Positions 1 to 9,846 are shown, counted from the stretch's first letter. The stretch is DNA of 49,117 bases from Pseudonocardiales bacterium (GCA_003243915.1 QHCC01000015.1:1-49117), one strand, 5' to 3'. Made by a program: numbers and translations. Notes: generated by a model not told the origin, from the sequence alone.

Positions 1-75
1 TCACCCTGCGAACCTCCCCAGGGCCGGAAGGCAGCAAGGATAAGCAGGCTCTGGCGGGTGCGCGGGGGGTCCCTC
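1..75 (+). ncRNA. ffs: 4.5S signal recognition particle RNA, 3' part
   Basis: The opening bases carry the conserved SRP RNA core: a GGAA tetraloop in CCGGAAGG followed by the AGCA of the asymmetric loop, flanked by GAACC on the 5' side and a pairing GGCGGGTGCGC on the 3' side. This RNA binds Ffh in the co-translational targeting particle. The 5' end lies outside the window, so the gene is partial. A 4.5S RNA gene shortly upstream of dnaX is common in actinobacteria, which supports the call. The exact 3' end is estimated. Confidence 0.85.
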
Positions 76-96
76 CGTCTCGCCGCGCTTTCCTGT

Positions 97-146
97 GATC
101 AACACGCCGTGGGCTGCCCTGCATGCAGGTGTACGGCGTGTTGATC
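97..146. repeat. 50-bp palindromic repeat, GATCAACACGCCGT arms (copy 1)
   Basis: Perfect 14-bp inverted arms, GATCAACACGCCGT at 97-110 and ACGGCGTGTTGATC at 133-146, enclose a 22-base centre that itself contains the palindrome CCTGCATGCAGG. The same arms with a 22-base centre recur at 14205-14254, and half copies occur at 489-505, 541-554 and 15488-15659. All copies are intergenic. As RNA or single-stranded DNA it would form a long hairpin. There is no T-tract, so it is not a typical intrinsic terminator. Confidence 0.9.
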
Positions 147-243
147 AATCCCAACGTCGACGGCGACGGCTCGCCCGCTCAGCCAGGTTGCGATCGCGCG
201 CCCGAACTCGACCGCTCGGTTCTGGACCACGTTCGGGATGCTC
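147..243 (-). pseudogene. 3' remnant of a DUF559 endonuclease-like gene
   Basis: Read on the minus strand this stretch encodes PNVVQNRAVEFGRAIATWLS followed by GRAV. It aligns with PYVVEKRADEFACGIAAWLS and ARAV at the C terminus of the intact DUF559 protein at 14253-15179 (about residues 281-304). DNA identity continues through the GTCGAC region into the adjoining palindrome, with a one-base deletion near the former stop codon. Everything upstream of this C-terminal piece is missing and 16-bp tandem repeats take its place. I read it as the decayed end of a second gene-plus-palindrome unit. Confidence 0.75.
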
Positions 244-249
244 GGCCTC

Positions 250-361
250 GTCCGCCTGCGGCCTTGTCCGCCTGCGGCCTTGTCCGCCTGCGGCCTTGTC
301 CGCCTGCGGCCTTGTCCGCCTGCGGCCTCGTCCGCCTGCGGCCTCGTCCGCCCGCGGCCCC
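250..361. repeat. 16-bp tandem direct repeats
   Basis: The unit GTCCGCCTGCGGCCTT (C for T in some copies) repeats with an exact 16-base period. TCCGCCTGCGG starts at 251, 267, 283, 299, 315 and 331; a one-base variant follows at 347 and a further isolated copy near 380. The array is uninterrupted and spacerless, so it is not CRISPR. A period of 16 is not a multiple of three, so it cycles through all frames and is unlikely to be coding. It lies where the body of the DUF559 gene would be in the intact unit. Confidence 0.9.
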
Positions 362-449
362 CGTCCGAACTGGGCCTCGTCCGCCTGCGGCCCCGGCAGA
401 ACTGGGCCGGCTCTCGTCTGGTCGGCGCCCCAGCCGTCGGGCGGCCCCT

Positions 450-554
450 GTTGATCCACATCCTGTGAACATGGCTACCGCCATGTCTACGGCGTGTTGA
501 TCAACGGCCGAGCGGGGTGCATGGTGTGCCAGCCATGCGTACGGCGTGTTGATC
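450..554. repeat. Distal end of repeat unit 1: hairpin and two half palindromes
   Basis: GTTGATCCAC starts at 450 and is followed by GTGAACATG, then a perfect 7-bp hairpin ACATGGC-TACC-GCCATGT (about 469-486). Two ACGGCGTGTTGATC arms follow at 489 and 541. The first part matches 15352-15404 next to the intact DUF559 gene, including the hairpin position. The remaining bases up to dnaX hold no gene that I can support. Confidence 0.75.
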
Positions 555-617
555 ACGGGGAGGTGCGCCGCGTCGCCCCACCGCGCTCCCGGGTCGGGGG
601 GTGTCGGTGCCGATGGT

Positions 618-623
618 TAGGGT
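618..623 (+). promoter_or_regulatory. Putative -10 box of dnaX (leaderless)
   Basis: TAGGGT matches the actinobacterial TANNNT -10 pattern. It lies six bases before the GTG at 630, so transcription could start at the initiation codon. No Shine-Dalgarno sequence is visible and no good -35 is seen. Suggestive only. Confidence 0.35.
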
Positions 624-629
624 CGAGTG

Positions 630-2654
630 GTGGCGGGCGACTCGGGCGGAAGTCTTGCGCTGTATCGCAAGTACCGCTCTGCGACCTTCGCCGAGGTCAT
701 CGGACAGGAGCACGTCACTGAACCGATGCGCCACGCGCTGGCAAACAACCGCATCAACCACGCCTATCTGTTCAGCGGCCCGCGCGGCTGCGGCAAGACC
801 TCCAGCGCCCGCATCCTGGCCCGGTCGCTGAACTGCGCCCAGGGGCCCACCCCGGATCCGTGCGGCGTCTGCGACTCCTGCCGCGAGCTCGCGCCCAACG
901 GTCCGGGCTCGATCGACGTCATCGAGATCGACGCGGCCAGCCACGGCGGCGTCGATGACGCCCGCGACCTGCGCGAGCGCGCGTTCTTCGCCCCGGTCCG
1001 CGACCGCTACAAGGTCTACATCATCGACGAGGCGCACATGGTCACCACGCAGGGCTTCAACGCCCTGCTCAAGCTCGTCGAGGAGCCGCCGAACTTCCTC
1101 GTCTTCGTGTTCGCCACCACCGAGCCGGACAAGGTGCTGACCACGATCCGCTCCCGCACCCACCACTACCCGTTCCGGCTCATCCCGCCCGGAGCGATGC
1201 GTGCGCACCTCGAGGCGATCTGCACCGCCGAGTCCATCACCGTCGAGCCGGCGGTGCTGCCGCTGGTCGTACGGGCCGGCGGCGGCTCCGCTCGTGACTC
1301 GCTGTCGATCCTCGACCAGCTGCTCGCCGGCGCCGGTCCCGACGGCGTGACCTACGCGCGGGCGGTCACGTTGCTCGGGGTCACCGACGGCGCGTTGCTC
1401 GACGACATGGTCGACGCGCTCGCCGCTGGCGATGCGGCAGTCGTGTACGGCACCATCGACCGCGTCGTCGAGGCCGGCCACGACCCGCGCCGGTTCGCCG
1501 CCGACCTGCTCGACCGCTTTCGCGACCTGATCCTGCTCGACGCGGTGCCCGATGCCGCGACGCGCGGACTGATCCAGGCCCCACAGGACGCCGTGGCCCA
1601 CATGACTGATCAGTCGCTGCGCCTGGGCGGTGCCACCGTCACTCGGTACGCCGAGATCGTGCACACCGCGCTGATCGAGATGCGCGGGACGACCTCGCCG
1701 CGGCTGGTGCTCGAGCTGCTGTGCGCGCGGATGCAACTGCCCGACGCTGCCACCGATTCGGCCGCACTGCTCCAACGAGTCGAGCGGCTGGAGCGCCGCT
1801 ACACCGCTGCCGGGTCACCCGGGGCCGCCGCCGCACCCGGGGCCGCCGCCGCACCCGGGCAGGCCGCCGCACCCGGGCAGGCCGCCCCACCCGGGCAGGC
1901 CGCCGCCGCACCCGGGCAGGCCGCCGCACCCGAACGGGCCGGCAGGAAAGCAAGCCGCTCAGCCGACGCCCCGGTAAGGCCCGCGGCGGTGAGCGCGGCG
2001 ACCTCACGTCCGCCAGCGGCCAGCCTGCCGCCGCGGACCGCGCCGACACCCGAACCCGAGCCGTGGCCGACTCGCCCCCCGTCCGTCGGGGCGCCACCCC
2101 AACCGGAGGCAGCGCCGCTACCGCCGACGTCGCCGCAAGCGACGTCGTCCCCAACCGTGACCGCTCAGCCCGCCGAGGCACCCGCCCCGGAATCCGCGGC
2201 AACCGGCGGGCCCGGCGAACTGGACGCGGCCGCGCTGCGCCGGCTCTGGCCCGAGGTACTCGACATCGTCAAGCAGTCCAGCCGACGCACACGGGCCCTG
2301 CTTGACAACGCCCAGATCACCGCGGCCGCTGGCGAACTGATCACCCTCACCGCCTCGGATGCGCTGGCCAGGATGCTGGCTGAGGACAGCAACACCTCGG
2401 TGCTGCGCGCGGCCTTGACGAAGGTCGTCGGCGGCACCTGGCGCATCAACGTCGACGGCTCAGGTGCTACCGGTACCCAGTCGGCCGGGACCCCGACACC
2501 AGGCTCGCCGGCTGTCCGCGCACCCGAAGGCGACCCGCGTGACGACACAGATGCCGACGGCCCCGGCGAACGCGCGGCGGCGGTCGACCCCGAAGGCGAC
2601 GCGCTGCGGTTGTTGCAGGATCAGCTGGGCGCCAGACCCCTCGACGACGCCTGA
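630..2654 (+). CDS. dnaX: DNA polymerase III subunit gamma/tau
   Basis: Clamp-loader ATPase that helps load the sliding clamp onto primed DNA at the replication fork. The AAA+ core is clear: the usual N-terminal LALYRKYR and F.EVIGQEHV, Walker A GPRGCGKTSS (about residues 50-59), a zinc module with cysteines near 69, 78, 81 and 84, the DEAH-type IIDEAHM, and sensor region FATTEPDKV. After about residue 395 comes a Pro/Ala/Gln-rich linker with AAAPGQ repeats (DNA at about 1812-1935), then a C-terminal tau-like domain from about residue 530. GTG at 627 is an in-frame alternative; I prefer 630 because of the -10 spacing. Location after 4.5S RNA and before ybaB-recR is typical of actinobacteria. 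Confidence 0.97.
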   Translation: MAGDSGGSLALYRKYRSATFAEVIGQEHVTEPMRHALANNRINHAYLFSGPRGCGKTSSARILARSLNCAQGPTPDPCGVCDSCRELAPNGPGSIDVIEIDAASHGGVDDARDLRERAFFAPVRDRYKVYIIDEAHMVTTQGFNALLKLVEEPPNFLVFVFATTEPDKVLTTIRSRTHHYPFRLIPPGAMRAHLEAICTAESITVEPAVLPLVVRAGGGSARDSLSILDQLLAGAGPDGVTYARAVTLLGVTDGALLDDMVDALAAGDAAVVYGTIDRVVEAGHDPRRFAADLLDRFRDLILLDAVPDAATRGLIQAPQDAVAHMTDQSLRLGGATVTRYAEIVHTALIEMRGTTSPRLVLELLCARMQLPDAATDSAALLQRVERLERRYTAAGSPGAAAAPGAAAAPGQAAAPGQAAPPGQAAAAPGQAAAPERAGRKASRSADAPVRPAAVSAATSRPPAASLPPRTAPTPEPEPWPTRPPSVGAPPQPEAAPLPPTSPQATSSPTVTAQPAEAPAPESAATGGPGELDAAALRRLWPEVLDIVKQSSRRTRALLDNAQITAAAGELITLTASDALARMLAEDSNTSVLRAALTKVVGGTWRINVDGSGATGTQSAGTPTPGSPAVRAPEGDPRDDTDADGPGERAAAVDPEGDALRLLQDQLGARPLDDA

Positions 2655-2665
2655 CCCGCCGCTGG

Positions 2666-2870
2666 GTTAGTTGATCACTGTCGGCATGGCGTCGAGTACC
2701 TGGCGTTGATCACTAACGGCGCGAACTCGGACGCAGCCGCGCAGGAGACGCGAGTTGATCATCACGTCCGGGTGTGCCGGAGCGCCGAGCATGCGGCATG
2801 GGCCGATCACCGAGCGGACCAGCCGAGCTGACGTCACCGGAGCGGACGATCACATCAGACGACCATCAAC
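2666..2870. repeat. Degenerate GTTGATCAC-type repeat region
   Basis: The gap between dnaX and the convergent amidase gene carries several GTTGATCAC words (2670, 2705 and 2754) and a related CATCAACGCCG near 2866. GTTAGTTGATCAC at 2666 and GTTGATCACTAAC at 2705 form an imperfect inverted repeat about 52 bases long, close in size to the 50-bp palindromes elsewhere. It looks like an older relative of that family. No gene is seen here. Confidence 0.5.
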
Positions 2871-2884
2871 GCCGCGGGCGAGCC

Positions 2885-3817
2885 TCAGCCTGCGAGGTAG
2901 GCCAGGATCCCGGCCGCGACCGCGGCGGCGACCCGCTGCCGGCCGGCCGGCGAGGTCTGCAGCGACGCGTCACCGGCATTGCGCATGTTGCCCAGCTCGA
3001 GGAACGTCGACGGCACCGTGGCCAGGTTGAGCCCGGCCAGGTCGGACCGCGGGAAGTAGCCGTTCGAACCGAGGTAGGTCGACGTGCTCAGCCCCGAGCC
3101 GCCCAGCAGCGCGTCGTGCACTGCGACCGTGAGCCGGTGCGAACGGGCGGCTACGGCAGCGCCGGCAGGCGGCCGGCTGTCCTCGCAGACGTGGAACCCG
3201 TGGCCGCCGGCCCCCGCCCCGTCGGCGTGGATGGAGATGACCGCGGCGACGCCCGGCTCGTTGCCGATCGCGGCTCGCTGGTCGACGCACGGGCCCACCC
3301 CGGCGTCGTCGGGCCGGGTCAGGATGACCCGTACCCCGTGCGCCTGCAGCAGCGCGCGCACCCGCAGCGTCACGTCCCAGTTGAACTCGTGCTCGGAGTA
3401 GCCGGCGTTGGTGCTCGTCCCGGTCGTGTCGCAGGCCTTCACGTTGCCGTAATGATCGGCCGGCACCAGGCGGTTGATCTCGGCCGGGTGGGAGCCGTTC
3501 GCGCCGTTGTGCCCAGGGTTCAGGGCGACCAGCGGGCCGGAGCCGGGCGGGAACTGCACGGGTGGCGGCACCGGCGGGGGCCGGGTCGTGGCTGGTGCGG
3601 GTGACTTACGTGCGGTGGTCTTCGGACGGGTCGGGGTGGGCGTCGCGGCGCGTGGGTGTGTCGAGACCGGCGGTGTTGTGCTCGTGGACGCGGCGCTCGT
3701 GGCGCCGGGTTGCCCGCTGGCCGGCCTGCTCGCGTCCGGCGCGTGAGCGGACGTGCACCCGGTGAGCAGGGCGCTGACCGCGGCGGCGAGTGCGACAAGA
3801 CGGCGCATGCGAGTCAC
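2885..3817 (-). CDS. N-acetylmuramoyl-L-alanine amidase, putative lipoprotein (Ami1-like)
   Basis: Amidase_3-family zinc hydrolase that would cut the bond between N-acetylmuramic acid and the stem peptide of peptidoglycan. The N terminus is a lipoprotein signal with lipobox LTGC (Cys21). A Pro/Thr/Ala/Ser-rich linker runs to about residue 90, then the catalytic domain follows. Expected zinc ligands are visible as His103 (NPGHN), Glu144 (HEFNWDV) and His197 (SIHADG), with catalytic Glu274 (FLELGNMRN). No peptidoglycan-binding repeat is present, as in M. tuberculosis Ami1 (Rv3717). Rv3717 also lies beside the ybaB homologue and recR. Divergent from ybaB. Confidence 0.93.
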   Translation of the reverse strand: MTRMRRLVALAAAVSALLTGCTSAHAPDASRPASGQPGATSAASTSTTPPVSTHPRAATPTPTRPKTTARKSPAPATTRPPPVPPPVQFPPGSGPLVALNPGHNGANGSHPAEINRLVPADHYGNVKACDTTGTSTNAGYSEHEFNWDVTLRVRALLQAHGVRVILTRPDDAGVGPCVDQRAAIGNEPGVAAVISIHADGAGAGGHGFHVCEDSRPPAGAAVAARSHRLTVAVHDALLGGSGLSTSTYLGSNGYFPRSDLAGLNLATVPSTFLELGNMRNAGDASLQTSPAGRQRVAAAVAAGILAYLAG

Positions 3818-3962
3818 CCTCGCACATCGGCGTTCGCCCGGTGACCCATCGCGCCGTCGAGTGGCGGCGATCCTGCCGATGCGTGATCACGCGGATACGT
3901 CGACCAAAGGGAACACCCGCCGGACAGCTACCCTGAAGGGCCGGTGACGAAAGGAGCATGGC

Positions 3963-4325
3963 GTGACTTCGCATGGCGGTGGATTCGGCGCTCAGCCGAA
4001 CATGCAGCAGCTGATGAAGCAGGCCCAGAAGATGCAGCAGCAGCTCGAGGCTGCGCAGGCCGAGCTCGCGCTCACCGAGGTCACCGGCACCGCGGGGGGT
4101 GGGTTGGTCACGGCCACCATGCTCGGTTCCGGCGAGCTGACGGCGCTGCTGATCGACCCCAAGGCGGTCGACCCGGACGATCTCGAGACGCTGCAGGATC
4201 TGATTGTCGCGGCGGTGCGCGACGCCGCACGCACCGTCGGCGACATCGCGGCCGAGACCATGGGTCCGCTGGCCGGTGGCGCGGGGCTCGGCGGCCTCGG
4301 CCTGCCCGGCCTGCCCGGCCTGTGA
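3963..4325 (+). CDS. YbaB/EbfC family nucleoid-associated protein
   Basis: Small DNA-binding protein that dimerises and coats DNA; its gene sits immediately before recR in most bacteria. The long basic/Gln-rich first helix ([19 protein letters not shown], about residues 14-32) and the following beta strands and helix are typical. The C terminus has extra Gly/Leu-rich [13 protein letters not shown]. The GTG start is chosen because AGGAG lies six bases upstream. The nearby ATG at 3958 would be stopped after two codons. Confidence 0.92.
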   Translation: MTSHGGGFGAQPNMQQLMKQAQKMQQQLEAAQAELALTEVTGTAGGGLVTATMLGSGELTALLIDPKAVDPDDLETLQDLIVAAVRDAARTVGDIAAETMGPLAGGAGLGGLGLPGLPGL

Positions 4326-4350
4326 GCGCACCCGAGCGGGTCACCCGCCG

Positions 4351-4950
4351 ATGATGTACGAGGGCGCGGTCCAGGATCTCATCGACGAGCTGGGCCGGCT
4401 GCCCGGTGTGGGGCCCAAGAGCGCGCAGCGCATCGCCTTCCACCTGCTCGCCGCCGAATCGTCGGACGTCGAGCGGCTGGCGTCCACGTTGGTGCGGGTC
4501 AAGAACGACGTCAAGTTCTGCTCCATCTGCGGGAACGTGGCGGAGTCCGAGCAGTGCCGCATCTGCACCGACGACCGTCGCGACCCCACGGTGATCTGCG
4601 TGGTCGAGGAGCCCAAGGACGTGCTGGCGGTCGAGCGCACGCGGGAGTTCCGGGGCCGTTACCACGTCCTGGGCGGCGCGATAAGCCCCATCGACGGCGT
4701 CGGCCCGGACGATCTGCGCATCCGTGAACTGCTGGTCCGGCTGCGCGACGGCGTCGTCACCGAGCTCATCCTGGCCACCGACCCGAACCTCGAGGGCGAG
4801 GCGACCGCGACCTATCTTGCTCGCATGATCAACCCGATGGGGCTCACGGTCACCCGGCTGGCCAGCGGGTTGCCGGTGGGCGGTGACCTCGAGTACGCCG
4901 ACGAGGTGACGCTCGGGCGCGCCTTCTCCGGCCGACGCAGGGTCGACTGA
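4351..4950 (+). CDS. recR: Recombination mediator RecR
   Basis: Works with RecF/RecO to load RecA onto gapped DNA. At 199 residues it has the family length. Visible in order: the helix-hairpin-helix [17 protein letters not shown], a zinc finger with Cys57, Cys60, Cys69 and Cys72, and a Toprim domain with VVEEPKDV, the acidic [13 protein letters not shown] and a C-terminal [13 protein letters not shown]. The ATG pair at 4351/4354 gives the standard [20 protein letters not shown] start. Follows ybaB by 25 bases, probably co-transcribed. Confidence 0.97.
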   Translation: MMYEGAVQDLIDELGRLPGVGPKSAQRIAFHLLAAESSDVERLASTLVRVKNDVKFCSICGNVAESEQCRICTDDRRDPTVICVVEEPKDVLAVERTREFRGRYHVLGGAISPIDGVGPDDLRIRELLVRLRDGVVTELILATDPNLEGEATATYLARMINPMGLTVTRLASGLPVGGDLEYADEVTLGRAFSGRRRVD

Positions 4951-4953
4951 ACC

Positions 4954-5916
4954 ATGACCGATCCGGCGCCGCGCCGCCACCGCGGTCTGTTCTGGGCGGG
5001 TGTCCTGCTCGCGCTCAGCGCGCTGGTCGGCGGCGGCCTGTTCGCCTACCTGGCCTACGCCGCCACGGCCGGCCCCGACGGCGCGGTGAAGGGTTACTTC
5101 GCGGCGCTGGCGCGAGGCAATGCACCGGCCGCCCTGGGGTTCGGCGACCCGCCCGCCGGCGCCCACCAGCTGCTCACGTCGACGGTGCTGGGGGCGCAAC
5201 TCGAGATCGCTCCGATCAGGCACGTCGACATCGTCGCGACCAAGCAAACGGGCGACACCGCCACCGTCAGCGTGCGGTACGAGCTGGGTTTCGTGGACGG
5301 GTCGCGGCAGGTGAGCGACGACGTGAAGGTCGTCCGCCGCGACGGAACCTGGCGGCTCACCCGCACGGCTGCGACAACCCGCCTACGTCTGCTCGGGGCC
5401 CGCGACCGCGCCACCATCCTGGGTGCCGTCGTCTCGGACGAACCCCTGCTGGTCTTTCCCGGCGCCGTCCCCATCACGTTCGACACGCCCTACCTGCGCC
5501 TGGACGCCGAGTCGAGCAGCGTGAAGCTCTCGACACCCGCCGAGTCGCACCTGACGGCGCAGGTCACCGCAGCGGGCCGCAGCGTCGTCGGCGCTGCTGT
5601 GCTCGCCGCGCTTCGCGGCTGCCTGGCTGGCGGCGCGCACGCCGACCCGCGCTGCCCGCTGCCGGCGGCCCGGGCCGTGCCAGGCAGCCTGCGCGGGTCG
5701 GTGACTGCAGCCGAGGTTCGACGCTCCGCAACGTTCGGCGTCGCGGCGAGTTCCACCGGCGTCATCACGGTCTGGGGGCACATCACGCTGAGCGCCAGCT
5801 ATGCCGCGCTCGACTTCAGCAACCAGCCAGTCGCGAAGCACGGCGTGGTGACACTCGCACTCACCGCCAGCACGTACGCCAAAGATCCGGTCACCATCGG
5901 CTGGACGCAGCCGTGA
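4954..5916 (+). CDS. Membrane-anchored protein of unknown function
   Basis: 320 residues. A short basic N terminus is followed by one transmembrane helix (about residues 11-37), then an extracytoplasmic region with two parts. The first (about 40-150) has the look of a DUF4878/NTF2-like fold (AVKGYFAALARGNAPAALGF, then TATVSVRYELGFVDG and GTWRLTRT). The second (about 160-320) is beta-rich and ends TIGWTQP. I cannot name the family. Three bases separate it from recR, and its stop overlaps the start of the following mycosin-like protease gene (GTGA), so the two products probably act together at the membrane. Confidence 0.8.
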   Translation: MTDPAPRRHRGLFWAGVLLALSALVGGGLFAYLAYAATAGPDGAVKGYFAALARGNAPAALGFGDPPAGAHQLLTSTVLGAQLEIAPIRHVDIVATKQTGDTATVSVRYELGFVDGSRQVSDDVKVVRRDGTWRLTRTAATTRLRLLGARDRATILGAVVSDEPLLVFPGAVPITFDTPYLRLDAESSSVKLSTPAESHLTAQVTAAGRSVVGAAVLAALRGCLAGGAHADPRCPLPAARAVPGSLRGSVTAAEVRRSATFGVAASSTGVITVWGHITLSASYAALDFSNQPVAKHGVVTLALTASTYAKDPVTIGWTQP

Positions 5917-7304
5917 CCCGGGCGATGCCGCGGGCGGCGCGCCGGGTGCTGGCGCTGGTCGTTGCCGGCCTGCTGTTCGCGGCGGCGGCCCCCGCGCAGG
6001 CGACCCCCGGCCCGCAGGACGCCCCTGAGTATTGGTTCGACAGCTGGCATATCGACCAGCTGTGGCAGAGCGGGGCGCGCGGCCAGGGCATCACCATTGC
6101 CGAGGTCGACACCGGCGTGAACGCGAGCCTTCCCGAACTCGCTGCTCAGGTGGTGCCCGGAAAGGACTTTGGCCCGGGCGGGGACGGCCGCGTCGACCGT
6201 GAGGTGAGCGAATTCGGCCACGGTACGGCCATGGCCTCCATCATGGTGGGCCATCAGGGGCTGCTCGGCATTACCGGGCTGGCGCCCGACGCCAAGCTCC
6301 TGCCGATCGCCGTGCCGCTGCGCGGCACCACCGGAGCCACGCCTAACGACCGTCTCCCCGAGGCCATCCGGTGGGCGGCCGATCACGGCGGCAAGGTCAT
6401 CAGCATGTCGCTGGGGGGCGTCCGCGATCCGGCCGAGGTCTCCCTGCCGTGCCCGTCGGACGAGCAGTCCGCGGTCTACTACGCACTGGGCAAGGGCGCC
6501 GTGCTGCTGGCGGCCGCGGGGAACCACGGCCCGGGCGCCGATGCCGTCGAGGAACCTGGAGTCTGTCTCGGTGTGGTGTCTGTCGGCGCCGTCGACGAGG
6601 CCGGATCGGTTGCCGAATTCTCCTCCCGGCACCGCTATCTCACCCTGACCGCCCCCGGCGTGAACATCCCGTCCCTGGGGCGACGGCCGGGCTCGGCGTA
6701 CTCCGGCGACGGCACCAGCCAGGCGACCGCGATCGCCTCTGCGGTAGTCGCGCTCGCCTGGTCGAAGTACCCCAAGCTGACCGGGCCGCAGATCATGACG
6801 CGCGTGATCGCCACGCTGGACCGGCACTCGACGCAGCGCGATCCCGGCTACGGCTTCGGCATCATCGACGCCTACCGGGCGGTGACGGGGGTGGTTGCCG
6901 CGAACGCACCGAACCCGGTATCAGCGGCGGCCGACCCGTTCCTCGCCCGCGAGCGCGCATTCGTCCACGCCGCCGCGGCGGCGGTCCCCGCGCCGGCAGC
7001 ACTCACCCGACGGTCGACCGGACGGTTCTCGATCGGCAGGGCGCCGCGCCTGTTCGTGCCGCGGGTAGTGGGCGGCATCGCCGTCGCCGCCGCGGGACTG
7101 CTCGGCCTGCTTGCGCTCGTGGCTGTCGCCGGGGTGCGGGGGCGCCGCCGTCGGCGCCGTCCTGAGATCAGCGTGATCGAGCAGATGCTGGCCCTTCGCA
7201 ACGCGGCGGCCGCCGGCCCGCAGGGCGGCACGGAGGGCGGGCTGGGGTGGCGCGAGATTGCGGCCGCGCCCCCCGAGACGCGACCGGACCCGTCCCCCCG
7301 TTGA
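5913..7304 (+). CDS. S8 family serine protease, mycosin-like
   Basis: Secreted, membrane-tethered subtilase. A signal peptide (about residues 1-30) precedes a mature N terminus beginning near TPGPQDAPEYWFDSWHI. Catalytic residues are Asp66 (AEVDTGVN), His103 (FGHGTAMAS), Ser269 (GDGTSQATA) and oxyanion Asn204 (AAGNHGPG). A transmembrane helix (about 385-408) is followed by an Arg-rich cytoplasmic tail. This order matches mycosins (MycP), the proteases of type VII secretion. No EsxA/EccB/EccC genes are in the window, so a link to an ESX system is unproven. Translationally coupled to the upstream membrane protein. Confidence 0.88.
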   Translation: MTRAMPRAARRVLALVVAGLLFAAAAPAQATPGPQDAPEYWFDSWHIDQLWQSGARGQGITIAEVDTGVNASLPELAAQVVPGKDFGPGGDGRVDREVSEFGHGTAMASIMVGHQGLLGITGLAPDAKLLPIAVPLRGTTGATPNDRLPEAIRWAADHGGKVISMSLGGVRDPAEVSLPCPSDEQSAVYYALGKGAVLLAAAGNHGPGADAVEEPGVCLGVVSVGAVDEAGSVAEFSSRHRYLTLTAPGVNIPSLGRRPGSAYSGDGTSQATAIASAVVALAWSKYPKLTGPQIMTRVIATLDRHSTQRDPGYGFGIIDAYRAVTGVVAANAPNPVSAAADPFLARERAFVHAAAAAVPAPAALTRRSTGRFSIGRAPRLFVPRVVGGIAVAAAGLLGLLALVAVAGVRGRRRRRRPEISVIEQMLALRNAAAAGPQGGTEGGLGWREIAAAPPETRPDPSPR

Positions 7305-7313
7305 GGGAGGCGG
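7288..7313. terminator. Possible bidirectional terminator hairpin
   Basis: CCGTCCCCCC and GAGGGAGGCGG around the stop codon of the protease gene can form a GC-rich stem with a short loop, between two convergent genes. One mismatch, one G-T pair and no T-tract, so support is weak. Confidence 0.3.
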
Positions 7314-7339
7314 GCCCGAGTCGAGCAGCGCTGGTGTGG

Positions 7340-7843
7340 CTAGCTGGGCGCCAGCACCTTGTCCGGGTCGTTCAACTCGATCGTCCCGGCGATGCGGTCT
7401 GGAACGGTCCGGCGCAGCGGGTCGGTGAACAGGAACACCACCGAGACGATGAAACCGATGTAGAAGATGCTGTTCGCGATGCCCCCGACGACTTGGCGCA
7501 GGAACATCTGGCCCCAGCTAGCGGCCCGCTGGTTCTCCAGGTGGTAGATGCGCAGCCCCATCACCTGCTTGCCCGGCGTCTGGCCCTTTGCCCAGACGAT
7601 CAGCGTCCAGATGAGATAGCCGATGCCGAGCGTGACGACGGCGAGGACGAGCTCGAGCAGGTACGTGCCGATGCGCTTGCCGGCGGTGGCCAGCTCGGTC
7701 CCCTGCGGCAGCGGGGGTAGTCCCGGCGTCGTCGCGGGGGAGCCGCCCGATCCGGCGGATACGGGGTAGTTGCCCTGTGCGGGCGGGGCCGCGGGATAGC
7801 CGCCCTGTTGCTGCTTCTGCAGCGGGTCGTTCGGCTGGGTCAT
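7340..7843 (-). CDS. RDD family membrane protein
   Basis: 167 residues with a Gln/Pro/Gly-rich cytoplasmic N terminus (QKQQQGGYPAAPPAQGNYPV) and an RDD domain containing two or three membrane helices (about residues 58-85 and 112-140). The family signature is partly changed: AGKRIGTYLLEL replaces the usual A.R..D, while GQTPGKQVMGLRI and DRIAGT are well kept. Function unknown; some RDD proteins act as ion transporters or accessory membrane proteins. It is convergent with the protease gene and lies downstream of leuA on the same strand, with 169 bases between. Confidence 0.87.
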   Translation of the reverse strand: MTQPNDPLQKQQQGGYPAAPPAQGNYPVSAGSGGSPATTPGLPPLPQGTELATAGKRIGTYLLELVLAVVTLGIGYLIWTLIVWAKGQTPGKQVMGLRIYHLENQRAASWGQMFLRQVVGGIANSIFYIGFIVSVVFLFTDPLRRTVPDRIAGTIELNDPDKVLAPS

Positions 7844-8012
7844 GGTGCCTCCTGGGATGTCGACGATCGTTGTCGTCGGACGGTTCGTCGCAGATGCTCG
7901 CAGCTATGGGCCGATCGCACCATGCGAAAGGCGTTAAGTGTGGGGCCGGGGGTCTCATTGCGCAGGTTTGCCCCGACCTCCGACGGGGCAACAAGACCGG
8001 CTGCGAGACCGC

Positions 8013-9767
<1,755 letters not shown>

Positions 9768-9799
9768 TTACCGGAAGGCGGAGCGGTCGGCGCAGCAGT

Positions 9800-9846
9800 T
9801 CGGCCCGCGACGAGGGGCCGACCGGTGAGTGTTACCGGGCCTCGTC
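9800..9846 (-). promoter_or_regulatory. leuA attenuator: two mutually exclusive hairpins
   Basis: On the transcript of leuA, GACGAGGCC (9846-9838) can pair with GGCCCCTCGTC (9819-9809). Alternatively TCGGCCC (9821-9815) can pair with GGGCCGA (9806-9800) in a perfect 7-bp stem. The two structures share bases 9809-9819 and so exclude each other. The first stem begins within the last codons of the leader peptide, so a ribosome stalled at the leucine codons would alter which one forms. This is the classic attenuation layout; leucine attenuation of leuA is known for actinobacteria. There is no clear U-tract. Confidence 0.65.

Noticed and set aside
250-361. CRISPR array
   Set aside because: The 16-bp units are contiguous with no spacers and no cas genes are nearby.
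501-1775. Long minus-strand frame opposite dnaX
   Set aside because: Antisense to a conserved gene, without motifs or a start signal.
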